Part shown: piece by piece, positions 17,537 to 26,486 of the stretch
Layout: each line of letters opens with the position of its first letter
Position numbering within the stretch: position 1 is the stretch's first letter
Source: Clostridium sp. chh4-2
Lineage (GTDB): Bacteria; Bacillota; Clostridia; Lachnospirales; Lachnospiraceae
Length of the DNA stretch: 64,000 bases
Direction of reading: 5' to 3'
NCBI RefSeq assembly: GCF_002899675.1
Contig: NZ_PKUU01000030.1
Location: forward strand, 1 to 64,000
Made by a program: the position numbers and the translations under genes
Notes under the pieces: generated by a model
Databases searched by the model: none
Told to the model about the DNA's origin: nothing
What the model saw: only the letters and a program-made list of their open reading frames with translations

Positions 17537-19033
17537 TTACTGCCTGGGTTTTAACACAAATACATAGGTCCCTTCTTTTAAAGAAATCTCATACGTTTCA
17601 GCGATCACAAACCCATTCGCCGCCGCCATCTTTTTCACATACTCCCCATTATGGGAATACAGAATGACCACTCCGTCCTTTTCCAGAAAATGCCCCGCCG
17701 TGCTGAAAAACTTTTTATACAGGTCATAAATCTCCTCTTCCGTCTTTCTTCCAATCCGAAACGGCATATCCGTGATAATCTCATCGAACAGATAGTCATG
17801 TTTAAATTCAAAGAAATCCCGGTTAACGTAATGTACTATCTGCTTTGCCGCTTCCGTATTCGTTCTGGCCTTTAAAATGGCATCTTCCTGAATGTCCACA
17901 CCATACATGGTATTGGCTTTCACCGCTTTATGCCGCTCAATCAGCATGGTTCCAACTCCGCAGAACGGGTCTAATACCTGTGCGCCTTCTTTCTGGTATT
18001 TTTCTGTCAGTTTCACGGCCAGCGCCGCATTAACCGCTTTTATACTGGTTGGGATCACTTCTTTCCGGTAAGAAAAACGTTGGTCTTTTAAGGTAAATAA
18101 TTTAAGCAGCACATTTAAACTGCCCTCTTTATTTTCAATCAAACGAATCTCGAACTCATAGTTTGAAGTGGTGTTAATGAATTTCCGTTCCGACAATTTT
18201 TCAATTTGGGAGGACAGTTTTTTAGTAAATGAGCTCCTTTTGTCCAGTTCCATCCTGCTTTTGAACTCCACGCGGAAATAATAGGGAGGCTTGCCGCTGT
18301 GACTTTTCGCCATAAATTTTAACAGGTCTGATTTTACAATGATCCCGGCCGCCTGTTCGGCATCCATGGGGCAGGTCTGCATCCCTTTTACCACAAACAG
18401 AAGATCCTGATAGGTCCGAATCTTGTCCATCCAGTTTAAATTCCCCACCCGGGCCATGATTCCCGCATTAAAAATCTTTGTTTTAGCGCCGGGTTCCAAC
18501 ATCCGCAGTTCTTCCATGGTGACTTCCGGGAAATTCCGGTTTGTCAGAAGAATGATATCATATGTCTCCTCCATCCCTGTGAACGGGTGCATCCTGACAC
18601 CGTCCATGGTGACAATCATGGAAGACAGCTGGCGGATCTCCTCAGTGATATGCTTCACATTTTCCGGAGCCGGTTCCTCTTTGGACAGCTGATCCAGACG
18701 TTCTTTAAAAAACGGCATGTAATCTCTATAATCAAAGTTTTTGATAGCAATCAAATAGGAGCTTTTTACAAACATCTGCTGTTCCGACTGATATGCCTGA
18801 TAGAGAGGCTCCAGAAATTCCTTTTTTCCCAGCTCGCCCATTAAAAGAGCCGCATTTTTACGGGTTTTGGCATCCTCATCTTTTAGTAAACGAATCAGCT
18901 GTTCTTCTGCTCCGGCCATGCAGGAAAGAGCTGCTTCTCTTCCTCTGGCTCCTTTTAATTCCTGGCGCAATTTGCTTAAATTCTGTCTTGTATCCTCATT
19001 TTTTAATATCTGTTCCCAAATTTCTTTTATCAT
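17537..19033 (-). CDS. HEAT-repeat / RNA-methylase-like fusion protein
   Basis: 498 aa. The N-terminal ~110 residues look like HEAT repeats (AKTRKNAALLMGELGKKEFL). A THUMP-like middle region follows, then a Rossmann methyltransferase with motif I VLDPFCGVGTMLIER (355-367) and motif IV TDMPFRIG (421-428). Relatives of the UPF0020/RlmL/Trm14 group make N2-methylguanosine in RNA using a DPP[YF]-type motif IV; here it is DMPF. Probably an RNA methyltransferase, though the HEAT fusion suggests a protein or RNP partner. AAAAGGAG lies six bases before the ATG. Confidence 0.75.
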   Translation of the reverse strand: MIKEIWEQILKNEDTRQNLSKLRQELKGARGREAALSCMAGAEEQLIRLLKDEDAKTRKNAALLMGELGKKEFLEPLYQAYQSEQQMFVKSSYLIAIKNFDYRDYMPFFKERLDQLSKEEPAPENVKHITEEIRQLSSMIVTMDGVRMHPFTGMEETYDIILLTNRNFPEVTMEELRMLEPGAKTKIFNAGIMARVGNLNWMDKIRTYQDLLFVVKGMQTCPMDAEQAAGIIVKSDLLKFMAKSHSGKPPYYFRVEFKSRMELDKRSSFTKKLSSQIEKLSERKFINTTSNYEFEIRLIENKEGSLNVLLKLFTLKDQRFSYRKEVIPTSIKAVNAALAVKLTEKYQKEGAQVLDPFCGVGTMLIERHKAVKANTMYGVDIQEDAILKARTNTEAAKQIVHYVNRDFFEFKHDYLFDEIITDMPFRIGRKTEEEIYDLYKKFFSTAGHFLEKDGVVILYSHNGEYVKKMAAANGFVIAETYEISLKEGTYVFVLKPRQ

Positions 19034-19121
19034 AGTTCTCCTTTTGTAAGCGTTGGCTTTCCAGTAAGTATACTATAGATCGGGACAGATTTCTACCACG
19101 GCATTTTAAAGACCCAAAGAT

Positions 19122-19175
19122 GCAGCAGTTTTGCCTGCCGAAGCCAATACAGACATCGGAAGGCAAAACTGCTGC
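19122..19175. repeat. 15-bp inverted repeat downstream of the UxaA-type gene
   Basis: GCAGCAGTTTTGCCT (19122-19136) and its perfect reverse complement (19161-19175) enclose a 24-nt loop that itself has weak pairing. It lies 3' of the gene ending at 19201. No T-run follows on either strand, so it may be an RNA end-protecting hairpin rather than a classic terminator. Confidence 0.6.
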
Positions 19176-19200
19176 CAAATGCTAAACTTTAATATGAGAA

Positions 19201-20361
19201 TTATACAAACCGGCAGATATGGTCAATGCAGACATCCGAAAATCCATATGTTTCTGCTTTCGTCATTTTCCCGCTACACACTCTGATCAATTCCTCCATC
19301 AAGCTGCCGCACACCTCCTGCGCCCTCTGTTCGCCTTCCGTAACCGCGCTCACATCCACGTCCATGTTGTCGGTCATATTCTGGTAAGTCAGACGGTTTC
19401 CGGTAACTTTTATCACAGGGACAAGGGCATTGCCTGTGGGCGTGCCGCGCCCTGTTGTGAATACCACAACATTACATCCTCCGGCCACCATAGAGGTTAC
19501 GGATGCAATATCATATCCCGGCGTATCCATGATAATGGCCCCGTTCTTTGTAGGCCGCTCTGCCTCTTCTAAAACTTCCACCACCGGTCTTGTCCCGCCC
19601 TTACGGATGCAGCCAAGGCTCTTTTCTTCAAGGGTTGAAAGGCCTCCGTCTTTATTGCCCGGGGTGGGCTGCCCGTCACGGCAGTTCTGTCCTGCGGCCG
19701 ACAAATGTTCTTCAAATTTCTGGCATATGCGGATGATTTGATTGTGAATTTCCTTTGTTGCCCCTCTTTTGGCCAATACATGTTCCCCTCCGATAAACTC
19801 AATGGTCTCGCTCATCATCGTGGAAGCGCCCCAATCGATCAGGTGGTCGCTTAGTTCCCCCACCACCGGATTGGCGGAAATCCCGGATGTGGCATCGGAA
19901 CCGCCGCATTCAATTCCCATGAGAATATTCGAGATATCACAGGGAACTCTCTGTTCCATGCCGGCCTTCTCCACAAGTTCTCTCGCGGCCCTGACCGCTT
20001 TTTCGATGGTCTTTATGGTGCCGCCCTCTTCCTGGATTCCAAAAGACACCACCGGTTTTGTGGTCTGCGCCTGAATCTTTTCACGCAGCATTTTATGGGG
20101 AACCGTCTCGCATCCCAGACCTACAATCACCACTCCATAGACATTGGGATTTAAGGCGAATCCCATCAGCACTCTCTGGGTCATCTCCGTATTGGCCGCC
20201 ACGTCGGAGCATCCTGTATTGATAATCACGTTGACCGTTCCTTTTACCTGACCTGCAATGATTCTGCAGCTCTCACTGGCACATGCGCACCCGGGCAGGA
20301 TCAGCACGTGGTTGCGGATTCCTGCGCGCCCGTCCGCTCTTTTATATCCCATGAATTCCAT
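19201..20361 (-). CDS. UxaA-family dehydratase, large subunit
   Basis: 386 aa, matching the C-terminal catalytic domain of altronate/galactarate dehydratases (GYKRADGRAGIRNHVLILPG, IECGGSDATSGISANP, TTGRGTPTGNALVPVIKVTGN). In altronate dehydratase this is fused to a SAF domain; here the SAF part is the separate 98-aa gene at 20389, 27 bp upstream. The split form is known for sulfolactate sulfo-lyase SuyAB and other sugar-acid lyases. The substrate is uncertain, perhaps a sugar acid or sulfo-acid. The divergent LysR gene is the likely regulator. Confidence 0.8.
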   Translation of the reverse strand: MEFMGYKRADGRAGIRNHVLILPGCACASESCRIIAGQVKGTVNVIINTGCSDVAANTEMTQRVLMGFALNPNVYGVVIVGLGCETVPHKMLREKIQAQTTKPVVSFGIQEEGGTIKTIEKAVRAARELVEKAGMEQRVPCDISNILMGIECGGSDATSGISANPVVGELSDHLIDWGASTMMSETIEFIGGEHVLAKRGATKEIHNQIIRICQKFEEHLSAAGQNCRDGQPTPGNKDGGLSTLEEKSLGCIRKGGTRPVVEVLEEAERPTKNGAIIMDTPGYDIASVTSMVAGGCNVVVFTTGRGTPTGNALVPVIKVTGNRLTYQNMTDNMDVDVSAVTEGEQRAQEVCGSLMEELIRVCSGKMTKAETYGFSDVCIDHICRFV

Positions 20362-20388
20362 ATTTTTTCCTTTCTATGCAGATTATTC

Positions 20389-20685
20389 TTACAGTAATTC
20401 GCTCTCATAATCTCTTGGAACACTGCTGATATTGCGGTGGGAAACCCAATGGCCGGCCGGTATATCCTGCTGCGCTTCGCCGATGATTTCTCCATATTTC
20501 ATAACCGCACCGCCTTTTTTAATATCGGCCAGCGATATCTTATGGCAGTAAGGAATCTCTTCCATCGCTAAAATGGTGAATAATTCCTCCCCTAAACGGT
20601 AGTGTACCGCCTCCCCTGTCTCAATCTTTCGGATACAGGTCGCAACATTGTCATTTTCATCCATCAGTAATGCATTTACCTTCAT
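20389..20685 (-). CDS. UxaA-family dehydratase, small SAF subunit
   Basis: 98 aa SAF domain (VNALLMDENDNVATCIRKI, MKYGEIIGEAQQDIPAG, WVSHRN) as found at the N-terminus of altronate dehydratase or as SuyA. It is expected to form a complex with the large subunit just downstream. AGGAGAGGAAG precedes the ATG. Confidence 0.82.
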   Translation of the reverse strand: MKVNALLMDENDNVATCIRKIETGEAVHYRLGEELFTILAMEEIPYCHKISLADIKKGGAVMKYGEIIGEAQQDIPAGHWVSHRNISSVPRDYESELL

Positions 20686-20750
20686 CTTCCTCTCCTTTCA
20701 CTCTGGAACAATTTTTACGCGCGAATCCCCTTCATAGGTTGATTTTACCA

Positions 20751-20818
20751 ACCGGATACTATAAAATCAAATTGTATGTTTTAATATTTCTATAAATTAA
20801 TTTTATAGCTTAACCGGT
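20751..20818. promoter_or_regulatory. Candidate LysR operator, inverted repeat
   Basis: ACCGGATACTATAAAAT at 20751-20767 and the reverse complement of ACCGGTTAAGCTATAAAAT at 20800-20818 form a spaced inverted repeat between the divergent genes. This suits two LysR dimers covering both promoters. Confidence 0.5.
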
Positions 20819-20874
20819 GAGAATTTGCCGGTTCTGTAAAATGGAAGAAAGGCGGCGGACGATGCAGCAGGAAT

Positions 20875-21804
20875 ATGAGATACATCTATGAAGTTTATAA
20901 AGAGGGAAGTTTTTCGAAAGCAGCCCAAAAGCTGTATTTAACCCAGCCAACGCTCAGTATCGCCATCCGGAAAATTGAAGAGCAGTATGGAATGCCTCTC
21001 TTTGACCGGAGCGCAAAACCTCTGAATTTAACGGATGCGGGCGCGCTATATATTCAAAAGATAAAGGAGATTATGGCCTTAGAAGAAGAGCTGGCCTGTC
21101 AGATTAACGATTTATCATCGCTGAAAAGCGGACATATCCGCATCGGCGGAACCCAGTATTTTAATTCCTATGTGCTTCCTTCTGTATTGGAACAATTTGC
21201 CCTGCAGTATCCGGGCGTCAGAATAGAATTAAGAGAAGATACCTCCGCCGGAATCGGACAGCTGCTGTCAGACGGTTCGGTTGACCTGATGTTCAGCGTA
21301 AATGATATGGATGAATCACTTTTTGACTTAAAACCCGTATTTAAAGATGAACTGCTGCTCGCCGTGCCAGGGCAGTTTCCGGTCAATGGACCGCTTGTTC
21401 CCTATGCCCTGACACGCGGGCAGATCATACAGAATCGTCATCTTGTTAAGGACTGCCCCTGTGTGCCGCTGAACGCCTTTTGCGACACGCCCTTTTTAAT
21501 TCTGACAGAGGGCAATAACCTGCATAAGCGCGCCCTGCTTATCTGTAAAGAGGCAGGTTTTGTACCAAAAATTCATATGGAAATCGAACAGTTGGTGACT
21601 TCTTATCACCTGGCCGGCGCAGGGCTGGGAGCTGCATTTGCCACTTCTCTATTGATAAAAGGAAGCATTGATTACGGCTTATCCTATTACAAAATCAAAT
21701 CGGACCATGCCTCACGCAGTTTCAATGCGGTCGTGAAAAAAAGCAGCTACACCTCCCGCGCAGTCCAGGCATTTATCGGTATCGTGGAACGGACCTATGG
21801 TTGA
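20875..21804 (+). CDS. LysR-family regulator
   Basis: 309 aa with an N-terminal HTH (GSFSKAAQKLYLTQPTLSIA) and a LysR ligand-binding domain (HIRIGGTQYFNSYVLPSVLE; GAGLGAAFATSLL). The start at 20875 has only a weak AGCAGGA site; no better in-frame start exists upstream. It is divergent from the split UxaA-type genes and probably controls them through the inverted repeat at 20751-20818. It ends 5 bp from the convergent permease gene. Confidence 0.85.
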   Translation: MRYIYEVYKEGSFSKAAQKLYLTQPTLSIAIRKIEEQYGMPLFDRSAKPLNLTDAGALYIQKIKEIMALEEELACQINDLSSLKSGHIRIGGTQYFNSYVLPSVLEQFALQYPGVRIELREDTSAGIGQLLSDGSVDLMFSVNDMDESLFDLKPVFKDELLLAVPGQFPVNGPLVPYALTRGQIIQNRHLVKDCPCVPLNAFCDTPFLILTEGNNLHKRALLICKEAGFVPKIHMEIEQLVTSYHLAGAGLGAAFATSLLIKGSIDYGLSYYKIKSDHASRSFNAVVKKSSYTSRAVQAFIGIVERTYG

Positions 21805-21809
21805 CCGGG

Positions 21810-23162
21810 CTATACCACGTCCGCTTCCATTTCATTCACATGATTACTATCCTCCTGGCCCTCTTCTTCCGGCAGGATGATGTTGAGAAAGATTGCAGTT
21901 ATGCTGGAAATCACCACCGCAGATTCCCCGAATATGGTGCGCGCCCAATCCGGAAACAAAGCCAGAGCGCCCGGCGCCTGAATCATGCCGATTCCCAGCG
22001 CTACGGAAAGTCCTACAATGGTGATGGTTCTGGAGGTAAGCCGTTCCTTGGTAATCAGCTTAATTCCCGTCATGGCGATCATTGCGAACACGGATACGGT
22101 GGCTCCGCCCAGCACGCAGGAAGGTATGGTGGTCAGCAGAGAGGCAAATTTCGGCACAAATCCTGCCAGCAGAATCAAAACGCCGGCCAGACCAAGCACA
22201 AACCGGTTTACTACCCCGGTCATGATCACAATTCCAACATTCTGGCTGAATGTAGCTGTGGGAAGCCCTCCGAAAATGCTGCCCAGCATGCAGACCACAC
22301 CATTTCCCACAATGCCGCCGCACATCTCCTTTTCCGTAGCCTCCCGGTTCAAACCTCCGCCCGCCGTGGACGTAAAATCACCGATCGCTTCCAGAGAACC
22401 GACCACGCACATAACCGCCATGGTGATGATGGAAGTCAGCTCAAATTTCATTCCAAAACGCAGAGGCATGGTCAGCTGAAACCATCCCGAAGAGGATACG
22501 GCTTCAAAAGAAACCTTGCCAAAAAACAGGGAAAGGATATATCCGCCGGTCATACCGATCAGAATGGAAGCCATCTTATAGATTCCTTTGGTAAAATGAT
22601 TGCAGAACAGCACCAATCCCAGTGTGGCAACTGCAATCAGCCAGTTTAACGGGCTTCCAAAATCTTCGGCTCCGACGCCGCCTGCCATATAATTGACAGC
22701 GGTCGGATAAAGAGACAATCCAATGGTAAATACCACCGTTCCCGTAACAATCGGCGGAAATAACGTCTGAATCTTCTTATAAAAAATTCCCACCAGTATG
22801 GCCACAAATCCGCCCACCAGCTGAGCCCCGAAAATCGTTGCCAGATCAAAACGGGCTCCTAAGGACAATAACATGGGAATGTAGGCAAAGCTGGCCCCCA
22901 TAATGACCGGAAGTCCGGAACCGCAGAATCCGCCGATTGGGCAGATCTGTATCAGCGTCGCTATACCGGAAATCACCAAAGCCGCCTGAATCAGAAGAAT
23001 CTGTTCCTGACTGCCTGCATTGGTGACGCCGGCCACAATGATCGCGGGTGTAACACACCCCACAATCATCGCCACCACATGCTGAAGAGCCAAAGGGATG
23101 GCCTGAGTCAATTTAGGAACTCCATTTAATTGAAATACAGATGCATAAGTTTTATCATTCAT
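21810..23162 (-). CDS. NCS2-family xanthine/uracil permease
   Basis: About 450 aa, ~14 membrane helices. Family signatures include LALQHVVAMIVGCVTPAII near the N-terminus and FSQNVGIVIMTGVVNRFV in the NCS2 motif region. It is a proton-coupled purine or pyrimidine transporter. GAGG lies 8 nt before the ATG at 23162, preferred over the ATG six bases earlier. It is 10 bp downstream of the 8-oxoguanine deaminase gene, so the cargo is probably an oxidised purine, xanthine or guanine. Confidence 0.88.
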   Translation of the reverse strand: MNDKTYASVFQLNGVPKLTQAIPLALQHVVAMIVGCVTPAIIVAGVTNAGSQEQILLIQAALVISGIATLIQICPIGGFCGSGLPVIMGASFAYIPMLLSLGARFDLATIFGAQLVGGFVAILVGIFYKKIQTLFPPIVTGTVVFTIGLSLYPTAVNYMAGGVGAEDFGSPLNWLIAVATLGLVLFCNHFTKGIYKMASILIGMTGGYILSLFFGKVSFEAVSSSGWFQLTMPLRFGMKFELTSIITMAVMCVVGSLEAIGDFTSTAGGGLNREATEKEMCGGIVGNGVVCMLGSIFGGLPTATFSQNVGIVIMTGVVNRFVLGLAGVLILLAGFVPKFASLLTTIPSCVLGGATVSVFAMIAMTGIKLITKERLTSRTITIVGLSVALGIGMIQAPGALALFPDWARTIFGESAVVISSITAIFLNIILPEEEGQEDSNHVNEMEADVV

Positions 23163-23172
23163 CGCCATATCC

Positions 23173-24537
23173 TCAACTTTCCCGGTTTAAAAGCCGTTCA
23201 ACCGAACTATTTGCCTGCGCTGCAACTGCGCTCTCATCTACAGATACCAGCCGTCCCTGTTCCACCACTACGCGCCCTCCGACAACGGTATAGTCCACCG
23301 CTCCTTTGACGCCGATACAGCCTAACAGGGATTTTGGATCATACTGTCCGCCCACCAGTTCCAGGCGGTCCAGGGATACTGCGAAGAAATCGCCTGCCAT
23401 GCCCACAGCCAGCTGTCCCAGCTCCTTCCATCCCAATACGGATGCGCTTCCTCTGGTTGCCATCTTCAATATCTCATAACCCGACGGCGCCCTGCTGCTG
23501 GAATTTAGCCGGTGAAGCAGATAGGCCACCCGTATCTCTTCCAACAGGTTGGAACCGTCATTGCTGGCGCTTCCGTCCACCGCCAGGCCGACAGGCACTC
23601 CCAGTTCCAGCATCTCCGGTATTCTGGCAATTCCCGATGAAAGCTTCATATTCGACACAGGGCAATGGGCGATCCCGGTTTTCGTCTCTGCAAGACGTTT
23701 TAATTCGTCTGTATTAAAATGGATTCCATGAGCGTACCAAACGTCATCTCCCATCCATCCCAAGCTTTCCATGTAGTCTAACGGCCGCATGCCAAACCGT
23801 TCTAACGTAAAGTTTTCCTCATCTTTCGTCTCCGCCAGATGGGTATGCAGACGGACTCCCATGCTTCTGGCAAGCTTTGCAGACTCTTCTAACAGCTCTC
23901 CTGTGACGCTGAACGGAGAACACGGGGCTAACGCTACCCGCCTCATGGAATAGGGACTTGGATCGTGGTATTTTTCCACCACCTTTTGACAGTCTTTTAA
24001 GATCTCATCCACGCTCTGAACCACACTGTCAGGGGGCAGACCGCCGTCCTTAACGCTTAAATCCATGCTTCCTCTGGTGGCATACATACGGATTCCAAGC
24101 TCTTTAGCCGCCGCAAACTGGGCGTCCAAAAGCGTATCCCCACTGTGCTTGGGGAATACATAGTGATGGTCCAAACATGTGGTGCATCCGGTTTTCAACA
24201 GTTCCCCCATCCCTGTCAGGGAACTGTAATAAACGCTGTCCGCATCCAGCCCTTTCCATATTTCATATAAAGTTTTCAGCCATGGAAACAATTCCATGTT
24301 TTGTACCTGGGGTAAATTTCTTGTAAATGTCTGATATAAATGATGGTGAGAATTAATAAGTCCCGGATAGATAACCATCCGGGACGCATCAATTATATGA
24401 TCAGCTGTTTTCTTTTCTGTGCCAATGTAGGTGATCACACCACCTTCCACCAACAGGTTGACATCCGTCAACATACCGTCCTGGTCGTCACATGTTACAA
24501 GATACTTTACGTTTTCTAACAGTAGAGAGTCTTTCAT
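23173..24537 (-). CDS. 8-oxoguanine deaminase / amidohydrolase
   Basis: Metal-dependent deaminase of the amidohydrolase superfamily, ~454 aa. Metal ligands are in NSHHHLYQ, THLAETKDE, YAHGIHF and VDGSASNDGSN. The stretch LPQVQNMELFPWLKTLYEIW and CLDHHYVFP are characteristic of the 8-oxoguanine deaminase group rather than GuaD or AtzA. The product would be urate. TTGGAGG precedes an ATGATG; the second ATG (24537) has the better spacing, and the farther start at 24585 lacks a site. It sits behind a ~200-nt structured leader and is co-transcribed with the permease. Confidence 0.82.
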   Translation of the reverse strand: MKDSLLLENVKYLVTCDDQDGMLTDVNLLVEGGVITYIGTEKKTADHIIDASRMVIYPGLINSHHHLYQTFTRNLPQVQNMELFPWLKTLYEIWKGLDADSVYYSSLTGMGELLKTGCTTCLDHHYVFPKHSGDTLLDAQFAAAKELGIRMYATRGSMDLSVKDGGLPPDSVVQSVDEILKDCQKVVEKYHDPSPYSMRRVALAPCSPFSVTGELLEESAKLARSMGVRLHTHLAETKDEENFTLERFGMRPLDYMESLGWMGDDVWYAHGIHFNTDELKRLAETKTGIAHCPVSNMKLSSGIARIPEMLELGVPVGLAVDGSASNDGSNLLEEIRVAYLLHRLNSSSRAPSGYEILKMATRGSASVLGWKELGQLAVGMAGDFFAVSLDRLELVGGQYDPKSLLGCIGVKGAVDYTVVGGRVVVEQGRLVSVDESAVAAQANSSVERLLNRES

Positions 24538-24601
24538 CATTACCTCCAAATGTTTATTCGTAAAAATATGCATTGTTACATACAACTATACTTCTGGTAT
24601 A

Positions 24602-24680
24602 CTGCTGGCGGATCGGGCGTTCACGACGCGCCCTCCCGTCTGGTTCCCATTGGGAGACCAGAACTGCCGCGTGAACCCAG
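24602..24680 (-). promoter_or_regulatory. Structured leader RNA before the purine-salvage operon
   Basis: On the minus strand GCTGG/CCAGC closes a nested structure with GTTCACGCG pairing to CGCGTCGTGAAC, and an inner TCTGGT/ACCAGA hairpin with CCC/GGG. It lies between the promoter near 24741 and the deaminase start, ~60 nt from the ribosome site. It does not match the purine riboswitch core. It could be an unknown regulatory RNA or a small repeated palindrome. Confidence 0.5.
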
Positions 24681-24740
24681 CTATGTTTTAAACAGCCATA
24701 TAGAAATGTATTTTTCAAAGTGCAATTCTTACTGTGTCTA

Positions 24741-24770
24741 ATTATATGTTACATGATATAAAATAGTCAA
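24741..24770 (-). promoter_or_regulatory. Promoter of the deaminase-permease operon
   Basis: TTGACT (24770-24765) and TATAAT (24746-24741) with an 18-bp spacer on the minus strand. The predicted leader is about 200 nt. The remaining DNA to 24906 is AT-rich without further recognisable features. Confidence 0.6.
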
Positions 24771-24906
24771 TATGTTTAATTTAACAAATAATCTTTGTAA
24801 ATTTCGTCTATTGTGCCCAATAATTTCTGTAAATTGAATTTTGGAATTATGTATGATAGAATTTTTGTATATTTCGTCGAAAAGTATATTTTTATGAAAC
24901 TGTCAG

Positions 24907-26466
24907 TTACCTGATAACCGAAGACCGGGGATGCAGTTTGCACCTGTATTCCGCGTTCTCCGGCTTTCCTTTCCGTCTGTCCCAAGGGCCGCTGTAAATA
25001 CCCACAACGGCCTGGCCGTCCTTTGGACAAATCGTAAACACTTGATAATACTCACCGTTTACCATACGTATCTGCATTTCCAGGCAGCCGTCTTTTCTCC
25101 ATCTGGCTCCCGTCCACACTTTATAGTCCCCCCATAAACTGCGCAGTAAGCCCCTGGCCGGACTTTCGTCCATCCCCAGCGGAAGGCTTCCGTGATTGCA
25201 GTTGTCTTCATAATCCAGAATATATCCCTCATCTTCCTTTCGGATTCTAAGGTTTTGGATTCCGGTACGGTGCTGCTCTGTCCATAATGCCGTAAAGCAA
25301 TTATTTCTCCGGGATGCCGGAAGCACACTTTCCCTGTTTTCGCCAAAAATTATATATTTTCCAATGAGCTCTGCCTCCGCGGCCTCTCTCTGTTCGCCAG
25401 ACAATTCCTGTTCCAGCGGCCACAGAATATGAAGTTTTTCCTTTTGGTCTTCCAGCCACTGCTCTGTCTCTTTCTGAGCGGAATTTTGAATCTCCTCCGG
25501 TCTTTTTACCGCCGGGACCAGATATTTCCACATCAGCCTTAAAACCGCCTCTGTATAGCATTCTCCGCAGGTTGTGATAATCGAAGCATCCAAATCTTTC
25601 AACACCACTCCGAACTGGCCGTGCAGACCGTCAAAACGGAATGTATTGGGAATCTGGCACATCCATACCTGATATCCATAACCGCATCTCCAATCCTCCC
25701 AATCAGGATTGAACTTATCTTTACAGCCTGCAAACCTGGTAACCGTCATCCGGTCGATCCAGTCCTTCGGAATCAGCTGCTGTCCGTTCCAAACGCCTCC
25801 GTTCAGATACAGTATTGTAAGCTTAGCCATGTCTTCGGTCTTCAGGCGGCCTCCGCCTCCTCCCTGATCCTTTCCGGTAGCGCAGGAGTCACAGCTGACG
25901 CCTGAAATTCCCATTGCATCAAATACTCTCAGCTGCAAAAACTGGAACAGGTTGTATCCGGTCACTCTCTTGACAATAGAAGCCAGGACATGAGATCCTA
26001 AAGAATCATATTCGAACACAGTCCCGGGTTCATGGATTACCGGTTCCTGGAAGAAGGCCCGGATTTCATCATCACACCCATGACGGTCCGGTACCGCTGC
26101 ATGCCCGTTAGTCATAGTCAGCAGATGTTCCAGCGTAATCCCAGCCTGTTTTTCCTCGGTATCTGCCGTCCGGTATTCCGGAAAGTATGTAATAGCCGGA
26201 TCATCCAGAGATATTCTGCCTTCTCCTTCCAGAATCCCGACAGCCGAAGCCACCAGCCCTTTGGTAAAGGAATGCATCAGATGTTCCTCTTCCAGGCGGT
26301 AGGGAGCCCAGCAGCATTCATAAGCTACCTTCCCGTGCCGGGTAATCATAAAACTATGAAGATGGTATCCTTCGGCCTCAATCTCTTTCAGAAATTTTTT
26401 CACCCCTGAGGCATCTATTCCAACCTCCTGTAAACTGCACCGTGGTAATGATGTTTCTGCTGTCAC
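24907..26466 (-). CDS. Serine hydrolase, beta-lactamase/class C-like (S12)
   Basis: 519 aa. The N-terminal ~340 residues form a penicillin-binding-protein/AmpC-like domain. It has catalytic S66 and K69 in HSFTKG, the tyrosine in EYDS (Y153), and GLHGQFG where KTG would lie. A C-terminal ~180-residue extension with beta-rich composition has no clear match. There is no signal peptide or lipobox, so it is cytoplasmic, unlike resistance beta-lactamases; esterase or peptidase activity is more likely. It ends the run that begins with the sucrose transporter, 20 bp after the sucrose phosphorylase gene. Confidence 0.8.
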   Translation of the reverse strand: MTAETSLPRCSLQEVGIDASGVKKFLKEIEAEGYHLHSFMITRHGKVAYECCWAPYRLEEEHLMHSFTKGLVASAVGILEGEGRISLDDPAITYFPEYRTADTEEKQAGITLEHLLTMTNGHAAVPDRHGCDDEIRAFFQEPVIHEPGTVFEYDSLGSHVLASIVKRVTGYNLFQFLQLRVFDAMGISGVSCDSCATGKDQGGGGGRLKTEDMAKLTILYLNGGVWNGQQLIPKDWIDRMTVTRFAGCKDKFNPDWEDWRCGYGYQVWMCQIPNTFRFDGLHGQFGVVLKDLDASIITTCGECYTEAVLRLMWKYLVPAVKRPEEIQNSAQKETEQWLEDQKEKLHILWPLEQELSGEQREAAEAELIGKYIIFGENRESVLPASRRNNCFTALWTEQHRTGIQNLRIRKEDEGYILDYEDNCNHGSLPLGMDESPARGLLRSLWGDYKVWTGARWRKDGCLEMQIRMVNGEYYQVFTICPKDGQAVVGIYSGPWDRRKGKPENAEYRCKLHPRSSVIR

Positions 26467-26486
26467 CGCAGTCCCCCTCCTTTCTG

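Noticed and set aside
21801..22649. 282-codon frame opposite the purine permease
   Set aside because: Low-complexity His/Gln/Arg-rich product, antisense to a clear NCS2 gene, without a start site.
24541..24780. Purine riboswitch before the deaminase gene
   Set aside because: The conserved three-way-junction core and loop-loop sequences are not present; only a different hairpin structure is seen.
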